DNA of 56,209 nt from CAYOHP01 sp964403795 [NCBI: uncultured bacterium] (GCA_964403795.1 CAYOHP010000022.1:16377-72585), one strand, 5' to 3'. Counted from the first letter of the stretch, positions 27,164 through 35,918 are shown. Notes: a model not told the origin generated them from the sequence alone. Translations and numbers: made by a program.

Positions 27164-29323
27164 CTAGGCCCCGCCCGCCGGACCGGTCAACGCACCCTTG
27201 CCCGGGTCGGGACTCGCCGATGTGCATCCGAAGACCGTGCAGCCCCCGTTCTGGTCCCAGCACTCGCGGTGGTGGGGAGCCTCGCAGCGGGGACAGGGAA
27301 CGGCTTCGATCTCCGGGACTTCGTCGGCACAGAACCCGCACCGCGCGGTCCCGGGACGCAGGGCCTCGACCCGGATCGGGTCCTGGGATGGCTCGAGTCC
27401 GGGTTCCGGGACCGTCCCGGCGAGCAGTCGATCGAGCACCGAGAGTCCGATCCGGACGGCGCGGTCCGGGATCGAGAGCCCCGGGTGGAACAGGGCGGCC
27501 CGGATCGGGTTCACGTCGATCAAGCCGCCCGGGAGGTCCGATGCCAGGCGGCGGAGATCGTCGCTGGGGAGGTCCGAGGCCCATGCGGGCGGATCTCCCA
27601 CCGACTCTCCCTCCGGGGTCAGGAGGGTCACGCCCGGGTCCAGGGTGAAGCCCTGGGTCGGGTCGGGGTCGGGTCCGGCGGTGCCGAGCCGGATCCGGAA
27701 CGAGCGCCCGCCGGCCAGACGGGTCCCGTGCAGGACCAGGCTCGAGATCACGCCCTCCTCGCCGGGCAGGGCCAGGACCGGATCGATCCCTCCCAGTCCG
27801 GGGATGGGCCGCTCCCTGCGGGCCGAGAGCTCCACCCGGCGTCCCTTCCAGCGGAGCCGGAGCCGGCCGGGTGCCGGCTTCTTCTGCCCGGAGTCGGTTC
27901 CGGCCTCGCCGGCGAACCAGTAGAGGTCCCGGAAGAGTCCGCCGGGCGAGACCAGGCCGAGGTCTCCGAGCAGCTCGGACTCCAGGGACCGGCGGAGGGC
28001 CAGGGGATCGCCTACCGGGATCAGGAGCTCCCGCTCCGCCAGCACCAGGCGCAGCTGTCCCTGTCCTTCGATCATCTGGAGCAGGCGAGGAGCTTCGATC
28101 TCGAGGCTCCCGAGCAGGTGCTCGCCCCAGCGTTCCTCGAACACGATGCGGCCGGCATCGATCCTGGCACGGAGTTCGGCTCGGGCGTTGCCCAGGATGC
28201 TGCGGAGGGTGAGCCCCGCCAGGGTCGCGACCAGCAGGGCCGGGAGTAGCCCGGTGGCCCCTGGTGCCAGCCTCGGGACCACCATGGCGGCCAGCGCCAG
28301 GCAGGTGGACAGGAACCCGATCGGGACGGCCCACGCCAGCAGCCGGTCGAGGTTCCGGAAGCTGCGGTTCCGGGCGAACAGCAGCGGAAGGCCGGCCACG
28401 ATGGGGGGGGAAGGTCGGGCGGCGGAATCGAGATCGGGGTGAGCGATCCCCAGCACCTCGGACAGGTGCCGTCGTCCCTGGGTTGCGAGGTCTTCCGGTC
28501 CGGTCCGGCGCGGCGCATTCCCGCAGAGGTCTACCAGGTCGACTCGCAGGCGGGTCGCCAAGCGCCGACCCAGTCCCAGGAGGGTGGCTGCGGAGACATC
28601 CTCGCAGAGGCCCAGGACCTCGGAACCCTCGGGCAGGTTCCGGTCCGCCAGGGCCGGGTACATCTGCCGCCCCAGGAGCGCCAGCGAGACCCGGAGGCCG
28701 GAGCCTTCGAAGGGACCGATCGCGGCCAGGACGAAGGGCTCGGTCGGGGATCGGCGGCCCAGGCCCAGCGGGGAAGGAAGGCTCCGGGAGGAACGGGGCA
28801 TCAGGACGAGCTCCCGGATCCGGTCTACCGGGACCGTGGCGGTGCGCTTGCGACGGTTCCAGGGAAGGGGGGATCCGAGGGGTGAGGACCATGTCTCCGA
28901 GAGCAGGACCCGGCGGGACATATCCAGGCAGACGGCCTGCCAGGGCGGTTCGGAGGCGTAGTCGAGACGGCTGCCTGCGGCGTTCCTCCAGCCGACCACC
29001 AGATCCGGGGTCTCGAAGACCACCAGGCCGGGTTTGCGGGGGCGCCGAAGGCTCGAGGCGAGCAGCGCCAGTGCCAGCACCGTCCCGAAGAAGCGTCCGG
29101 GGACGAAGCCCAGGAGCAGCAGTGCGCCAATCCAAGCCGGTGCCCCCGAAGGGAGCCAGCCGGAGCGATCGCGGGCCGACAGGTCCGCCTCCAGCCGATC
29201 GACGAGCCGGGCCGGTACCCCGCGTGGCTCGCGGAGCAGGTGTTCGAGGATGGGGGATGAGGCTCCCGGGGAAGCCCAATCGAGATCGGTGGGTTCGGCC
29301 GGTTCCGGCAGGCTGGTCGCCAC
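27164..29323 (-). CDS. Membrane protein with C-terminal RING-like zinc finger
   Basis: A 719-residue protein. Hydrophobic segments lie near residues 65-90 and 335-385 (VPIGFLSTCLALAAMVV; GLLPALLVATLAGL). The central region is unassigned. The last ~45 residues contain CGFC, CPRCEAPHHRECW and CTVFGC, a cross-brace Cys/His pattern of the prokaryotic RING family 1 type. The start is GTG at 29323, which gives a short acidic N-terminus; the ribosome site is weak. moaA starts divergently 55 nt away. The zinc finger suggests protein-protein contacts at the membrane; enzymatic ubiquitin-like activity is not implied. Confidence 0.72.
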   Translation of the reverse strand: MATSLPEPAEPTDLDWASPGASSPILEHLLREPRGVPARLVDRLEADLSARDRSGWLPSGAPAWIGALLLLGFVPGRFFGTVLALALLASSLRRPRKPGLVVFETPDLVVGWRNAAGSRLDYASEPPWQAVCLDMSRRVLLSETWSSPLGSPLPWNRRKRTATVPVDRIRELVLMPRSSRSLPSPLGLGRRSPTEPFVLAAIGPFEGSGLRVSLALLGRQMYPALADRNLPEGSEVLGLCEDVSAATLLGLGRRLATRLRVDLVDLCGNAPRRTGPEDLATQGRRHLSEVLGIAHPDLDSAARPSPPIVAGLPLLFARNRSFRNLDRLLAWAVPIGFLSTCLALAAMVVPRLAPGATGLLPALLVATLAGLTLRSILGNARAELRARIDAGRIVFEERWGEHLLGSLEIEAPRLLQMIEGQGQLRLVLAERELLIPVGDPLALRRSLESELLGDLGLVSPGGLFRDLYWFAGEAGTDSGQKKPAPGRLRLRWKGRRVELSARRERPIPGLGGIDPVLALPGEEGVISSLVLHGTRLAGGRSFRIRLGTAGPDPDPTQGFTLDPGVTLLTPEGESVGDPPAWASDLPSDDLRRLASDLPGGLIDVNPIRAALFHPGLSIPDRAVRIGLSVLDRLLAGTVPEPGLEPSQDPIRVEALRPGTARCGFCADEVPEIEAVPCPRCEAPHHRECWDQNGGCTVFGCTSASPDPGKGALTGPAGGA

Positions 29324-29377
29324 GGCCCCATGGTGCCATTGCGTGCGGGAGACGGCCGGGCAGGGTAATCTGGATGC

Positions 29378-30391
29378 ATGGAATCCTCGATGGTGACGCC
29401 CTCGGCCCTGCCGATGGTCGACCCCTTCGGACGCCGGATCCGGTATCTCAGGATCTCGGTCACCGACCGCTGCAACTTCCGGTGCCGCTACTGCATGCCC
29501 AACGGCCTGGAGGAGAAGTACGAGCGCCAGGAGGTCCTCACCCTCGAGGAGATCGCTCGCCTGGTCCGGATCTTTTCCCGGGTCGGGGTCGAGAAGATCC
29601 GGCTCACCGGGGGCGAGCCCCTGTACCGCAAGGGGATCGTGGACCTGGTCGGCGAGATCAAGCGGGTGCCCGGGATCCGAGAAGTCTGCATGACGACCAA
29701 CGGATACGGCATGGCGGCCCTGGCCCCCCGCCTCAAGGCCAACGGCCTCGATCGGGTCAACATCTCGATCGACAGCCTGGACCGGGAGCGCTTCCAGTGG
29801 GTCACCCAGGTCGACGGCCTGGACAAGGTGCTGGAAGCGATCGCGGCGGCGCTCGAGGCCGGCCTCCACCCGGTGAAGTTGAACGTCGTGGTGATGCGGG
29901 ATGTGAACCTCGACGAGGTCGAGGCCTTCGCCGAGTGGGCGAAGCGGGAACCGGTGACGGTCCGCTTCATCGAGTACATGCCCTTCGACCAGGGCATCTC
30001 GGGGCAGGCGGACAGCTATGTCCCCTCGTCGGAAGTGATCGGGAAGCTGCTCCGGCGCTTCGAGCTCGAGCCGGACCAGGGCAACGTGGCGGGCGGCCCC
30101 GCCGCCTACTACCGGATCGCCGGGGGCAAGGGGAAGCTCGGCTTCATCTCCCCGATCGACACCGGGTTCTGCGGCGACTGCAACCGGGTCCGCCTGACCG
30201 CGGTCGGCCGGCTGCGTTTGTGCCTGTTCTCGGACGAGGGGATCGACCTGCGGGAGCCGCTCAGGTCCGGCGAGAGCGACGACGGGATCGAGCGGAGGAT
30301 CCGGGCCTCCATGGCGATCAAACCGGAGCGCCACCACCTGCAGGAGGGGATTCCTTATCAGGGCCTGGCGATGAGCCAGGTGGGGGGCTGA
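29378..30391 (+). CDS. moaA: GTP 3',8-cyclase (molybdenum cofactor biosynthesis)
   Basis: A 337-residue radical-SAM enzyme. The N-terminal cluster motif is CNFRCRYC; LTGGEP follows; the C-terminal second [4Fe-4S] site is CGDCNRVRLT with a later Cys in RLRLC. The protein ends in Gly-Gly, as MoaA proteins do, and that tail is needed in the active site. It makes the first intermediate of molybdopterin synthesis. ATG at 29378. No other mo genes are in the window. The last 74 nt overlap the convergent zinc-ribbon gene. Confidence 0.97.
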   Translation: MESSMVTPSALPMVDPFGRRIRYLRISVTDRCNFRCRYCMPNGLEEKYERQEVLTLEEIARLVRIFSRVGVEKIRLTGGEPLYRKGIVDLVGEIKRVPGIREVCMTTNGYGMAALAPRLKANGLDRVNISIDSLDRERFQWVTQVDGLDKVLEAIAAALEAGLHPVKLNVVVMRDVNLDEVEAFAEWAKREPVTVRFIEYMPFDQGISGQADSYVPSSEVIGKLLRRFELEPDQGNVAGGPAAYYRIAGGKGKLGFISPIDTGFCGDCNRVRLTAVGRLRLCLFSDEGIDLREPLRSGESDDGIERRIRASMAIKPERHHLQEGIPYQGLAMSQVGG

Positions 30392-30878
30392 GGCGCTCGA
30401 GCTTCTCGCGTCGGAGTTCGCGCATGGTCGCGAGTTCGTGGTCGAACGGCCGCGAGCGGGAATCGGTCGGGAATCTCCGGTAGAGCGCCTGGCATCCGTA
30501 GCAGACGTGGCGCATCGGGAGCAGCAGGAAGAAGGGGATCTGGAAGAAGGCCACGACCAGGATGCTGAGCCCATAGGTCCAGGGCACCAGCACCGCGGCC
30601 ATCACCACGAGCGAAAGGCCCAGCCCCCTCGGCATGTCCTTCTCGACGTAGAAGTCGGTGTCGCCGCAGAACAGGCAGCGATCCGGGGTACGCCCCTGTT
30701 GCAGGGTCGCCGACGGCGGGGATTCGAAGACCTTGCCGCAGGCTTCGCAATGGAACCCCGGCGGGAAAGGGGGGCCCTCCAGGTCGATGACGCCCCGGCA
30801 ATTGGGGCAGGGGCCCGCGATCAGGAGGTCGCCGGAAGCCGGGGACGCCGCCGGCGTGGCGGCCGGGAGCGGGCTCAC
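30318..30878 (-). CDS. Small membrane protein with zinc-ribbon motifs
   Basis: A 186-residue protein. Cys pairs at the N-terminus (CPNC...CEAC), in CLFCGDTDFY and in HVCYGC suggest two zinc ribbons. They flank two hydrophobic segments (LGLSLVVMAAVLVPWTYGL; ILVVAFFQIPFFLLLP). The C-terminus is a charged helix then a Pro/Gly-rich tail that is encoded antisense to the end of moaA. The start is GTG at 30878, overlapping the upstream stop as GTGA, so translation is probably coupled to the preceding membrane protein. No known function. Confidence 0.7.
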   Translation of the reverse strand: MSPLPAATPAASPASGDLLIAGPCPNCRGVIDLEGPPFPPGFHCEACGKVFESPPSATLQQGRTPDRCLFCGDTDFYVEKDMPRGLGLSLVVMAAVLVPWTYGLSILVVAFFQIPFFLLLPMRHVCYGCQALYRRFPTDSRSRPFDHELATMRELRREKLERLSPPPGSSPGPDKESPPAGGGAPV

Positions 30879-31669
30879 AACCAGGCTCCGGTCATGGCCG
30901 CCAGCAGGAGCGAAGCGCCTTCGCCTCCCAGGACCAGGCAGACCAGCACGTAGAGGAGCCCGGTCGCCGACTGGTTGGAGCGCCGACGGACGCAGTCGTG
31001 GATCATGGCCACCAGGGCCAGCGGCGCCACGATTCCGACGAAGGTACGGACGGCCAGCAGCAGCCAGGGGCCCGACCACGCGGTGGCGAAGGGCTGGAAG
31101 GCCGCGGACTCCCGGGCATGGAGCATGGCCAGCGTCCCTGCGATGACTCCCGCCTTGAGCAGGGCCGCCACCCCCAGCGCGAGATTGGAGCGCTCGAGGA
31201 TCGCGAAGTCGAGCTTCCGGTCGATCAGGTACCAATGTCCGGTGAGCATGGCGCCCAGGGCTCCCCCGGTGACCAGACCCGAGGTGACGGCGGCCGCCAG
31301 CACCGTCAGGAAGCCGGTGCCGTCAGGGAGCTCCAGGACCAGGGCCCCGAGCTGGGCGCACCCGATCCAGGCGGGTGCCAGGATCAGGGGACGGAGACCC
31401 TCCTCGAGACCGCGCTTCCCGGAGCCCACCGCCAGTGCATGGGCCAGGGCTGCGACCGCCGCCAGCGTCAGGAGCACCGACCACGCACCCCAGGGAGGTC
31501 CTCCGGATCCGGACAGGGACAGGACGGTCCCCAAGACCACGAAGGTGCCGAACAGCCATGCCAGGAGCCTCACGAATCCGGGTCCGAAGGCGCGACGATC
31601 CGCCAGGTAGATCTGGAGGAGGCCGCCGCAACCCAGCGAGATCAGGACCAGCGAAGCGAGGAACTGCAC
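30875..31669 (-). CDS. Multi-pass integral membrane protein of unknown function
   Basis: A 264-residue protein with about seven or eight hydrophobic helices. The segment LTGHWYLIDRKLDF is the only distinctive motif. No transporter or enzyme family is recognised. GTG at 31669 has GGGAGGG six bases upstream. The stop overlaps the start of the zinc-ribbon membrane protein as GTGA, suggesting that the two form one membrane complex. Confidence 0.7.
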   Translation of the reverse strand: MQFLASLVLISLGCGGLLQIYLADRRAFGPGFVRLLAWLFGTFVVLGTVLSLSGSGGPPWGAWSVLLTLAAVAALAHALAVGSGKRGLEEGLRPLILAPAWIGCAQLGALVLELPDGTGFLTVLAAAVTSGLVTGGALGAMLTGHWYLIDRKLDFAILERSNLALGVAALLKAGVIAGTLAMLHARESAAFQPFATAWSGPWLLLAVRTFVGIVAPLALVAMIHDCVRRRSNQSATGLLYVLVCLVLGGEGASLLLAAMTGAWL

Positions 31670-31699
31670 GAGGGCCCTCCCGGGACCCGGCCCGGGATA

Positions 31700-33085
31700 C
31701 TACTCCAAGCGGCGGGAGGAGCGCCGGGAAGCCCGATACAGCCAGCACCCCTCGGTCCGGACCACGTCCACCGGATCGTGGGTCCTCGCCACGAAGCCCA
31801 GGATCTGCTCCCGCTCGTCGCCGTAGACATGCGAGAAGACGAGCCAGGCATCCCCCTTCGCCCCCAGGACCGGGAGCAGCTCCTCCGGGTAGCCGCTGGG
31901 TCGCTCCCGGTGGTCGTGTCCCTGCCGGGAACGTCCCACCAGATCCGGGGCCAGCAGGCGCCAGGCCGGCCAGGCGCCGTAGTAGACCCAGATCGCATCG
32001 TCCGGCTCGGCCAGGGCCGAGAGGGCGCGGGCGACCGGCTGCAGGTCCTCGGGCCCCCGGGCACGGAGCACCGGGATCGAGGCTCCGAAGGCCGGGACCA
32101 GCAGGCAGAGAGCCACCAGCGGTGAGGCGATTCCCCGGGCGGAAGCCTCCAACCGGTCCAGGCCGGCGGCCGCCAGGGCCAGGAGGCCGGGAGCCAGGAA
32201 CAGCGTCTGGCGATCCCCGATCCAGGGATACCAGCCAGCTGCCCCTGCCAGCACCACCAGGAGCACGGGAGCCGCGGCCAGGCCCAGCAGGCGAATCCGG
32301 CGGGTCGGCAGGGGCGGCCAGCAGGCCAACCCTAGGAGGACCAGGAGGAGCCCGGGAGTCGGAGCCAGGAACCCGAGGAAATCCCAACCGTTGCCGAGGA
32401 ACCAGCCCGGGAGATCCTGGAGCCTGCCGCCCAGGTAGCCATGAGCCAGGTAGCTCGAGGCGCCCGACCTGCCGGGAGGACCGAGGGCCGCGATCTCCCG
32501 GGCCGCGGGGGCGACCAGGGGGAGGGCGAGGAGCCCGCCCAGCACGATCGCCCCCAGGGCATGGCGGCGGGATCCGCGACGACCGACGGGGAGGACCGGC
32601 AAGGCCGCCACCGCCGCCATCACCAGGAGCGAAGTGCCGAACTGGAGCGCGCACGACGCCCAGGTTGCCAGGGCCAGGCCGAGCCGTGACGCCAGTCCCG
32701 CCCCCGCCAGACAACCGTCCAGGCACAGCAGGAAGCCGGTCGTCGCCAGGAGCCCCACGGAGTATTCGCGCACTTCGCGCGAGTAGCGGACGAAGCTCGG
32801 CCCGAACGCCACCAGACCGCTCATGACCAGCGAAGCCTGGGGAGTCGCGACCGCTCGGCAGAGCGGGTAGGCGAGGGCAGCACTGGCGATGCCGGCGACT
32901 GCCGAGGGAAGTCGGAGCCGTCCGGCCCGGGCCTCGGGGGTGTCGAACAGACCCAGCAGGGCCAGGTATCCGGGCGCGGCACTGCACGGGACCGGTTCGC
33001 CCCGGGAGCGGAGCACGACCAGGGCCTCGTCGAGCCAGGGGCTTCGCGAACCCAGCTGGGGGAGACGCAGGCCTGCGGCCGCCAC
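31700..33085 (-). CDS. GT39/ArnT-like membrane glycosyltransferase
   Basis: At least 461 residues with about ten membrane helices. The first periplasmic loop contains SPWLDEAL, and REVREYSVG follows, both typical of dolichyl/undecaprenyl-phosphate-linked sugar transferases of the GT39 group. A soluble C-terminal domain (DDAIWVYYGAWPAW onward) follows. The GTG at 33085 falls inside the first hydrophobic helix. Reading upstream in frame, CTG at 33115 gives MRLPLLLLLTVAAAG, a much better N-terminus. The acceptor is unknown. The next gene upstream encodes a His/Tyr-rich lipoprotein. Confidence 0.75.
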   Translation of the reverse strand: MAAAGLRLPQLGSRSPWLDEALVVLRSRGEPVPCSAAPGYLALLGLFDTPEARAGRLRLPSAVAGIASAALAYPLCRAVATPQASLVMSGLVAFGPSFVRYSREVREYSVGLLATTGFLLCLDGCLAGAGLASRLGLALATWASCALQFGTSLLVMAAVAALPVLPVGRRGSRRHALGAIVLGGLLALPLVAPAAREIAALGPPGRSGASSYLAHGYLGGRLQDLPGWFLGNGWDFLGFLAPTPGLLLVLLGLACWPPLPTRRIRLLGLAAAPVLLVVLAGAAGWYPWIGDRQTLFLAPGLLALAAAGLDRLEASARGIASPLVALCLLVPAFGASIPVLRARGPEDLQPVARALSALAEPDDAIWVYYGAWPAWRLLAPDLVGRSRQGHDHRERPSGYPEELLPVLGAKGDAWLVFSHVYGDEREQILGFVARTHDPVDVVRTEGCWLYRASRRSSRRLE

Positions 33086-33117
33086 CGTGAGCAGGAGGAG
33101 GAGCGGGAGTCTCAGGC

Positions 33118-33135
33118 GGGCGAGGTGCCTCGCCC
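33118..33135 (-). other. Hairpin before the GT39-like gene
   Basis: GGGCGAG and CTCGCCC pair perfectly over 7 bp with a 4-nt loop. It lies between the His/Tyr-rich lipoprotein gene and the glycosyltransferase gene, just upstream of the CTG that may start the latter. It could end transcription or mask initiation; no T-run follows. Confidence 0.35.
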
Positions 33136-33197
33136 GGCCTGGCAGGCATGGCCGGTCCGACCCGGGGGCGGCCGAAAGGGAGGCGAAGCCCGGGTCG

Positions 33198-33422
33198 TCA
33201 GTAGTAGTGGTAGCCGGAGCTGTGCCCGCAGCCGTAGCTGTGCACGTGGTGCGGGTAGTGGTGCCGGTATCGGTAGTAGCCGGAGTCGTAGGGGTGATGG
33301 TGGCTATAGTAGGTGTTGTGGTGCCCGTGGTACCGGTCGCTGTGGCTGCTGCAGCCCGAGCCGGACAGGGCCGCCGCCACCAGAGCGGCCAGCGCCGCGA
33401 ACCTGCGGAAGCGATTCCTCAT
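33198..33422 (-). CDS. Tiny His/Tyr-rich lipoprotein
   Basis: A 74-residue lipoprotein: RRFAALAALVAAALSGSGC is a signal peptide with lipobox. The mature part of 51 residues contains 14 His and 12 Tyr (YHGHH, SHHH, RHHYPHH). ATG at 33422 has GGAGG eight bases upstream. Metal binding (Zn, Ni or Cu) is plausible from composition only. The gene lies alone between two hairpins, upstream of the GT39-like gene. No family is recognised. Confidence 0.75.
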   Translation of the reverse strand: MRNRFRRFAALAALVAAALSGSGCSSHSDRYHGHHNTYYSHHHPYDSGYYRYRHHYPHHVHSYGCGHSSGYHYY

Positions 33423-33483
33423 GCGTCGACCTCCGCATGCACTGTGGTCCGGCGGCGCGCATGGAGCCAAACGATGGGCTCTA

Positions 33484-33510
33484 CCGACACGAATCGCCGA
33501 TTCTTGTCGG
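33484..33510 (-). terminator. Hairpin between secreted unknown and His/Tyr-rich lipoprotein
   Basis: CCGACACGAATC and GATTCTTGTCGG form a 12-position stem with one mismatch around a GCC loop. It starts 52 nt after the end of the secreted gene on the minus strand. It probably ends that transcript, although there is no T-tract. Confidence 0.45.
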
Positions 33511-33562
33511 ATCCGCCCCGCATGGATCGCGCGGGGTCGGCTCCTGCGGTCCCGTCCCGGGT

Positions 33563-34474
33563 TCAGCGCTCCTCGTCGGGCGGGGTGACGCTGACCTCGA
33601 CCCGGGTGGAGCCGGAGGGGCGGGTGGTCCCGCCGGTCGGCTCCTCTCCGTCGTCTTCCGCGCCGCTCGTCGGCTCGGCGCCGGGCTCCTGGGTGATCAC
33701 GATCACCGCGGTGCTGGTGCCCGAGGATCCGGAGCTCTGGAGGTCGCTGGGATCGATCTGGATCACGGGCGCCGTCGATCCGCCCTGGCCGAGGGGCTCC
33801 TCTGTGGGATCCGGCTTCGGCTCGCCGACCTGCTGGATGGTCCGCTCGCCGGCCCGGAACGCGGTCCCGACGAACTGGCTGATCACGTTGGCGCCGATGA
33901 TGGCGGGGACGGTGATCCCGGCCATCTTGAGGTTCCCGTTCAGGCGCTTCCAGATGGGTAGGCTGCCCACGGTCACCCGACGCCCATGACTGGTGACGAA
34001 GGTCGCCCGGGTCACCCCCACGATCTGGTGGCCGGCGCCCTCGGCGATCTCGCTCAGGTTCCGTTGGAACTCGTTGGGGGCGGCCCGGAACAGGTTCCCG
34101 TCCCTGGTCCGGTACCAGGCGCTGTGCACCCCGGTGATCGACTCTCCGTCCCGGAGCCTGGCGTTGGCGGCCTTGCGGATCGACTGCGAACCCTTGCCCT
34201 TGGCGCCCAGGGTGGCGCCCTCGAAAGCGCTGTTGCGACGGGAGAGCAGGGACCGGCCGCGACTGAGCAAACGGGAGACGACGCCTCCCGAGGCAGGGGT
34301 CGCGGTCCGGGAGAGGGTCCTGGAGGCGATCCTCGATCCTGCCGCAGAGGTGGCGGCCTTGGACCCGAACTTCGAGATGACCCGGCTGAGGAAGGCATGC
34401 GACGAAGTCGGGGCGAGGGAGGAAACGATCGCGACCGCCAACAGGGTCCGAGCGGCGAGCGGCGAACGGTGCAT
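33563..34474 (-). CDS. Secreted protein of unknown function under σ54-type promoter
   Basis: A 303-residue protein with a signal peptide (HRSPLAARTLLAVAIVSSLAPTSSHA). Next comes a Ser/Arg/Ala-rich basic region (about residues 30-90), then a compact domain with VHSAWYRTRDGNLFRAAPNEF. One hydrophobic segment follows (MAGITVPAIIGANVISQFVG). The tail is acidic and Pro/Thr/Ser-rich (EPTSGAEDDGEEPTGG). No family is recognised. ATG at 34474 has AAGGAG six bases upstream and a σ54-type promoter giving a leader of about 20 nt. Confidence 0.7.
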   Translation of the reverse strand: MHRSPLAARTLLAVAIVSSLAPTSSHAFLSRVISKFGSKAATSAAGSRIASRTLSRTATPASGGVVSRLLSRGRSLLSRRNSAFEGATLGAKGKGSQSIRKAANARLRDGESITGVHSAWYRTRDGNLFRAAPNEFQRNLSEIAEGAGHQIVGVTRATFVTSHGRRVTVGSLPIWKRLNGNLKMAGITVPAIIGANVISQFVGTAFRAGERTIQQVGEPKPDPTEEPLGQGGSTAPVIQIDPSDLQSSGSSGTSTAVIVITQEPGAEPTSGAEDDGEEPTGGTTRPSGSTRVEVSVTPPDEER

Positions 34475-34504
34475 CGGGAACTCCTTCGAGGCCAGGAGCC
34501 CCGA

Positions 34505-34520
34505 AGCAGCATGCGTGCCA
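34505..34520 (-). promoter_or_regulatory. σ54 (-24/-12) promoter of the secreted unknown gene
   Basis: On the minus strand the sequence is TGGCACGCATGCTGCT: a perfect -24 box TGGCACG and a -12 box CTGCT (expected TTGC(A/T), one mismatch) at exact spacing. The predicted start is near 34494, 20 nt before the ATG, leaving room for the AAGGAG ribosome site. Confidence 0.65.
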
Positions 34521-34649
34521 CCCGTGTCGGGGATGGGAGGCCGCATCGGGAGCGGGATCCCTTGTCCACCTGCGCTCGCTGGGGGGTGTCCGCCTGGACC
34601 CTTGGGACGCGTCCGGACAGGTCGGCTTCCCCGTGGACGGAGGACGATG

Positions 34650-35858
34650 TCAGCCGGACGAGGATCCGAGTCCGGAGACCAGCAGGCGCTCGGCGCTCCG
34701 GACCAGGAACTCCACCCCCAGCGGGAGGCAGGCTTCGTCGACGTCGAACCGGCTCGAGTGGTGCGGGGCGCCCGGGCAGGAATCGGGAGACGCCGCGCCC
34801 AGGAATGCGAAGCACCCGGGTACCGCCCGGAGGAAGTAGCTCATGTCCTCGCCCCCCATGCAGGGGCGATGGCGGGGGTTCTTCCCGAGGCGACCTCCCA
34901 TGGCGATCACGACGTCCTCCATGAGGGCGGCGACCCGCGGGTCGTTCACGGTTGCCGGGTAGGAGGACTCCCAGTCGAACCGGTGTCCACAGCCGTAGGC
35001 CCGGGTCACGCCCGAGAGGATCCGCTCCATGGAGCGCGGCATGGTCGCCCTCAGGTCCTCGTCGAAGGTCCGGACCGTTCCCCGGAGTGCCACCTGGTTG
35101 GGGATGATGTTGGGGGCCGTTCCTCCCTGGACCATGCACACCGAGAGGAGGGCCGGTTCCAGGGGGTCGGTCTCGCGACTGACCACCGATTGCCATGCCT
35201 GGATCACCGCCGAGGCGGTCACGATCGGGTCCGGGGTCTGGTGGGGAGCGGCGCCGTGGCCCCCTGGGGCCGTGACCCGGGCGGTGAAGGTGTCCACGGC
35301 TGCCATGGCCGGCCCAGCCAGGATCCCGATCTCGCCGGCGGCGAGATGGCTCCACACATGGAGCCCGATGGCATAGTCGACCTGGGGATCCGCCAGCACT
35401 CCGGCCTCGATCATCGGCTTGGCGCCGCCGGGACCTTCCTCGGCCGGCTGGAACACGAGCTTCACCCGGCCAGGCAGCTCGGACCGGCTCTCGGCCAGGA
35501 TCTCGGCGACGCCGAGGGCGATCGCCACATGGGCGTCATGCCCACAGGCGTGCATCTTCCCCTCCAGCGTCGAGCGGTAGGGACGGTCCTCGTCCTCGAC
35601 CAGCGGAAGGGCATCCATGTCGGCCCGCACCAGTACGGTGGGTCCCGGGCGCCCTCCCTCGACCAGTCCGACCACGCCTGTGCCGGCGATCCCGGTCCGG
35701 GTCGGGATCGAGAGTTCCTCCAGCCGGGTCGCCACCAGGGCCGCGGTGCGGACCTCTTCGAAGGCGAGTTCCGGGTGGCGGTGCAGGTCCCGACGGAAGC
35801 CGACCAGGCGGTCCCGGAAGTCGGAGCGGCCGAAGCGCTCGGGCGGGAAGATCGACAC
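34650..35858 (-). CDS. M20 family amidohydrolase (HipO/AbgB-like)
   Basis: A 402-residue metallo-amidohydrolase. Motifs are LHRHPELAFEE, VRADMDALPL, HACGHDAH (metal ligands and catalytic region), QPAEEGPGGAKPMIEAG, and GGEDMSYF near the C-terminus. Relatives hydrolyse N-acyl amino acids such as hippurate, N-acetyl-diaminopimelate or auxin conjugates; the substrate here is unknown. It is cytosolic. GTG at 35858 has AAGGAGGG just upstream. queG is divergent from it. Confidence 0.92.
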   Translation of the reverse strand: MSIFPPERFGRSDFRDRLVGFRRDLHRHPELAFEEVRTAALVATRLEELSIPTRTGIAGTGVVGLVEGGRPGPTVLVRADMDALPLVEDEDRPYRSTLEGKMHACGHDAHVAIALGVAEILAESRSELPGRVKLVFQPAEEGPGGAKPMIEAGVLADPQVDYAIGLHVWSHLAAGEIGILAGPAMAAVDTFTARVTAPGGHGAAPHQTPDPIVTASAVIQAWQSVVSRETDPLEPALLSVCMVQGGTAPNIIPNQVALRGTVRTFDEDLRATMPRSMERILSGVTRAYGCGHRFDWESSYPATVNDPRVAALMEDVVIAMGGRLGKNPRHRPCMGGEDMSYFLRAVPGCFAFLGAASPDSCPGAPHHSSRFDVDEACLPLGVEFLVRSAERLLVSGLGSSSG

Positions 35859-35918
35859 GGCCCTCCTTGAAGGACCCCCTCGGCGACCCTACCATGCCGG
35901 CACACGAGGGGATGACCG

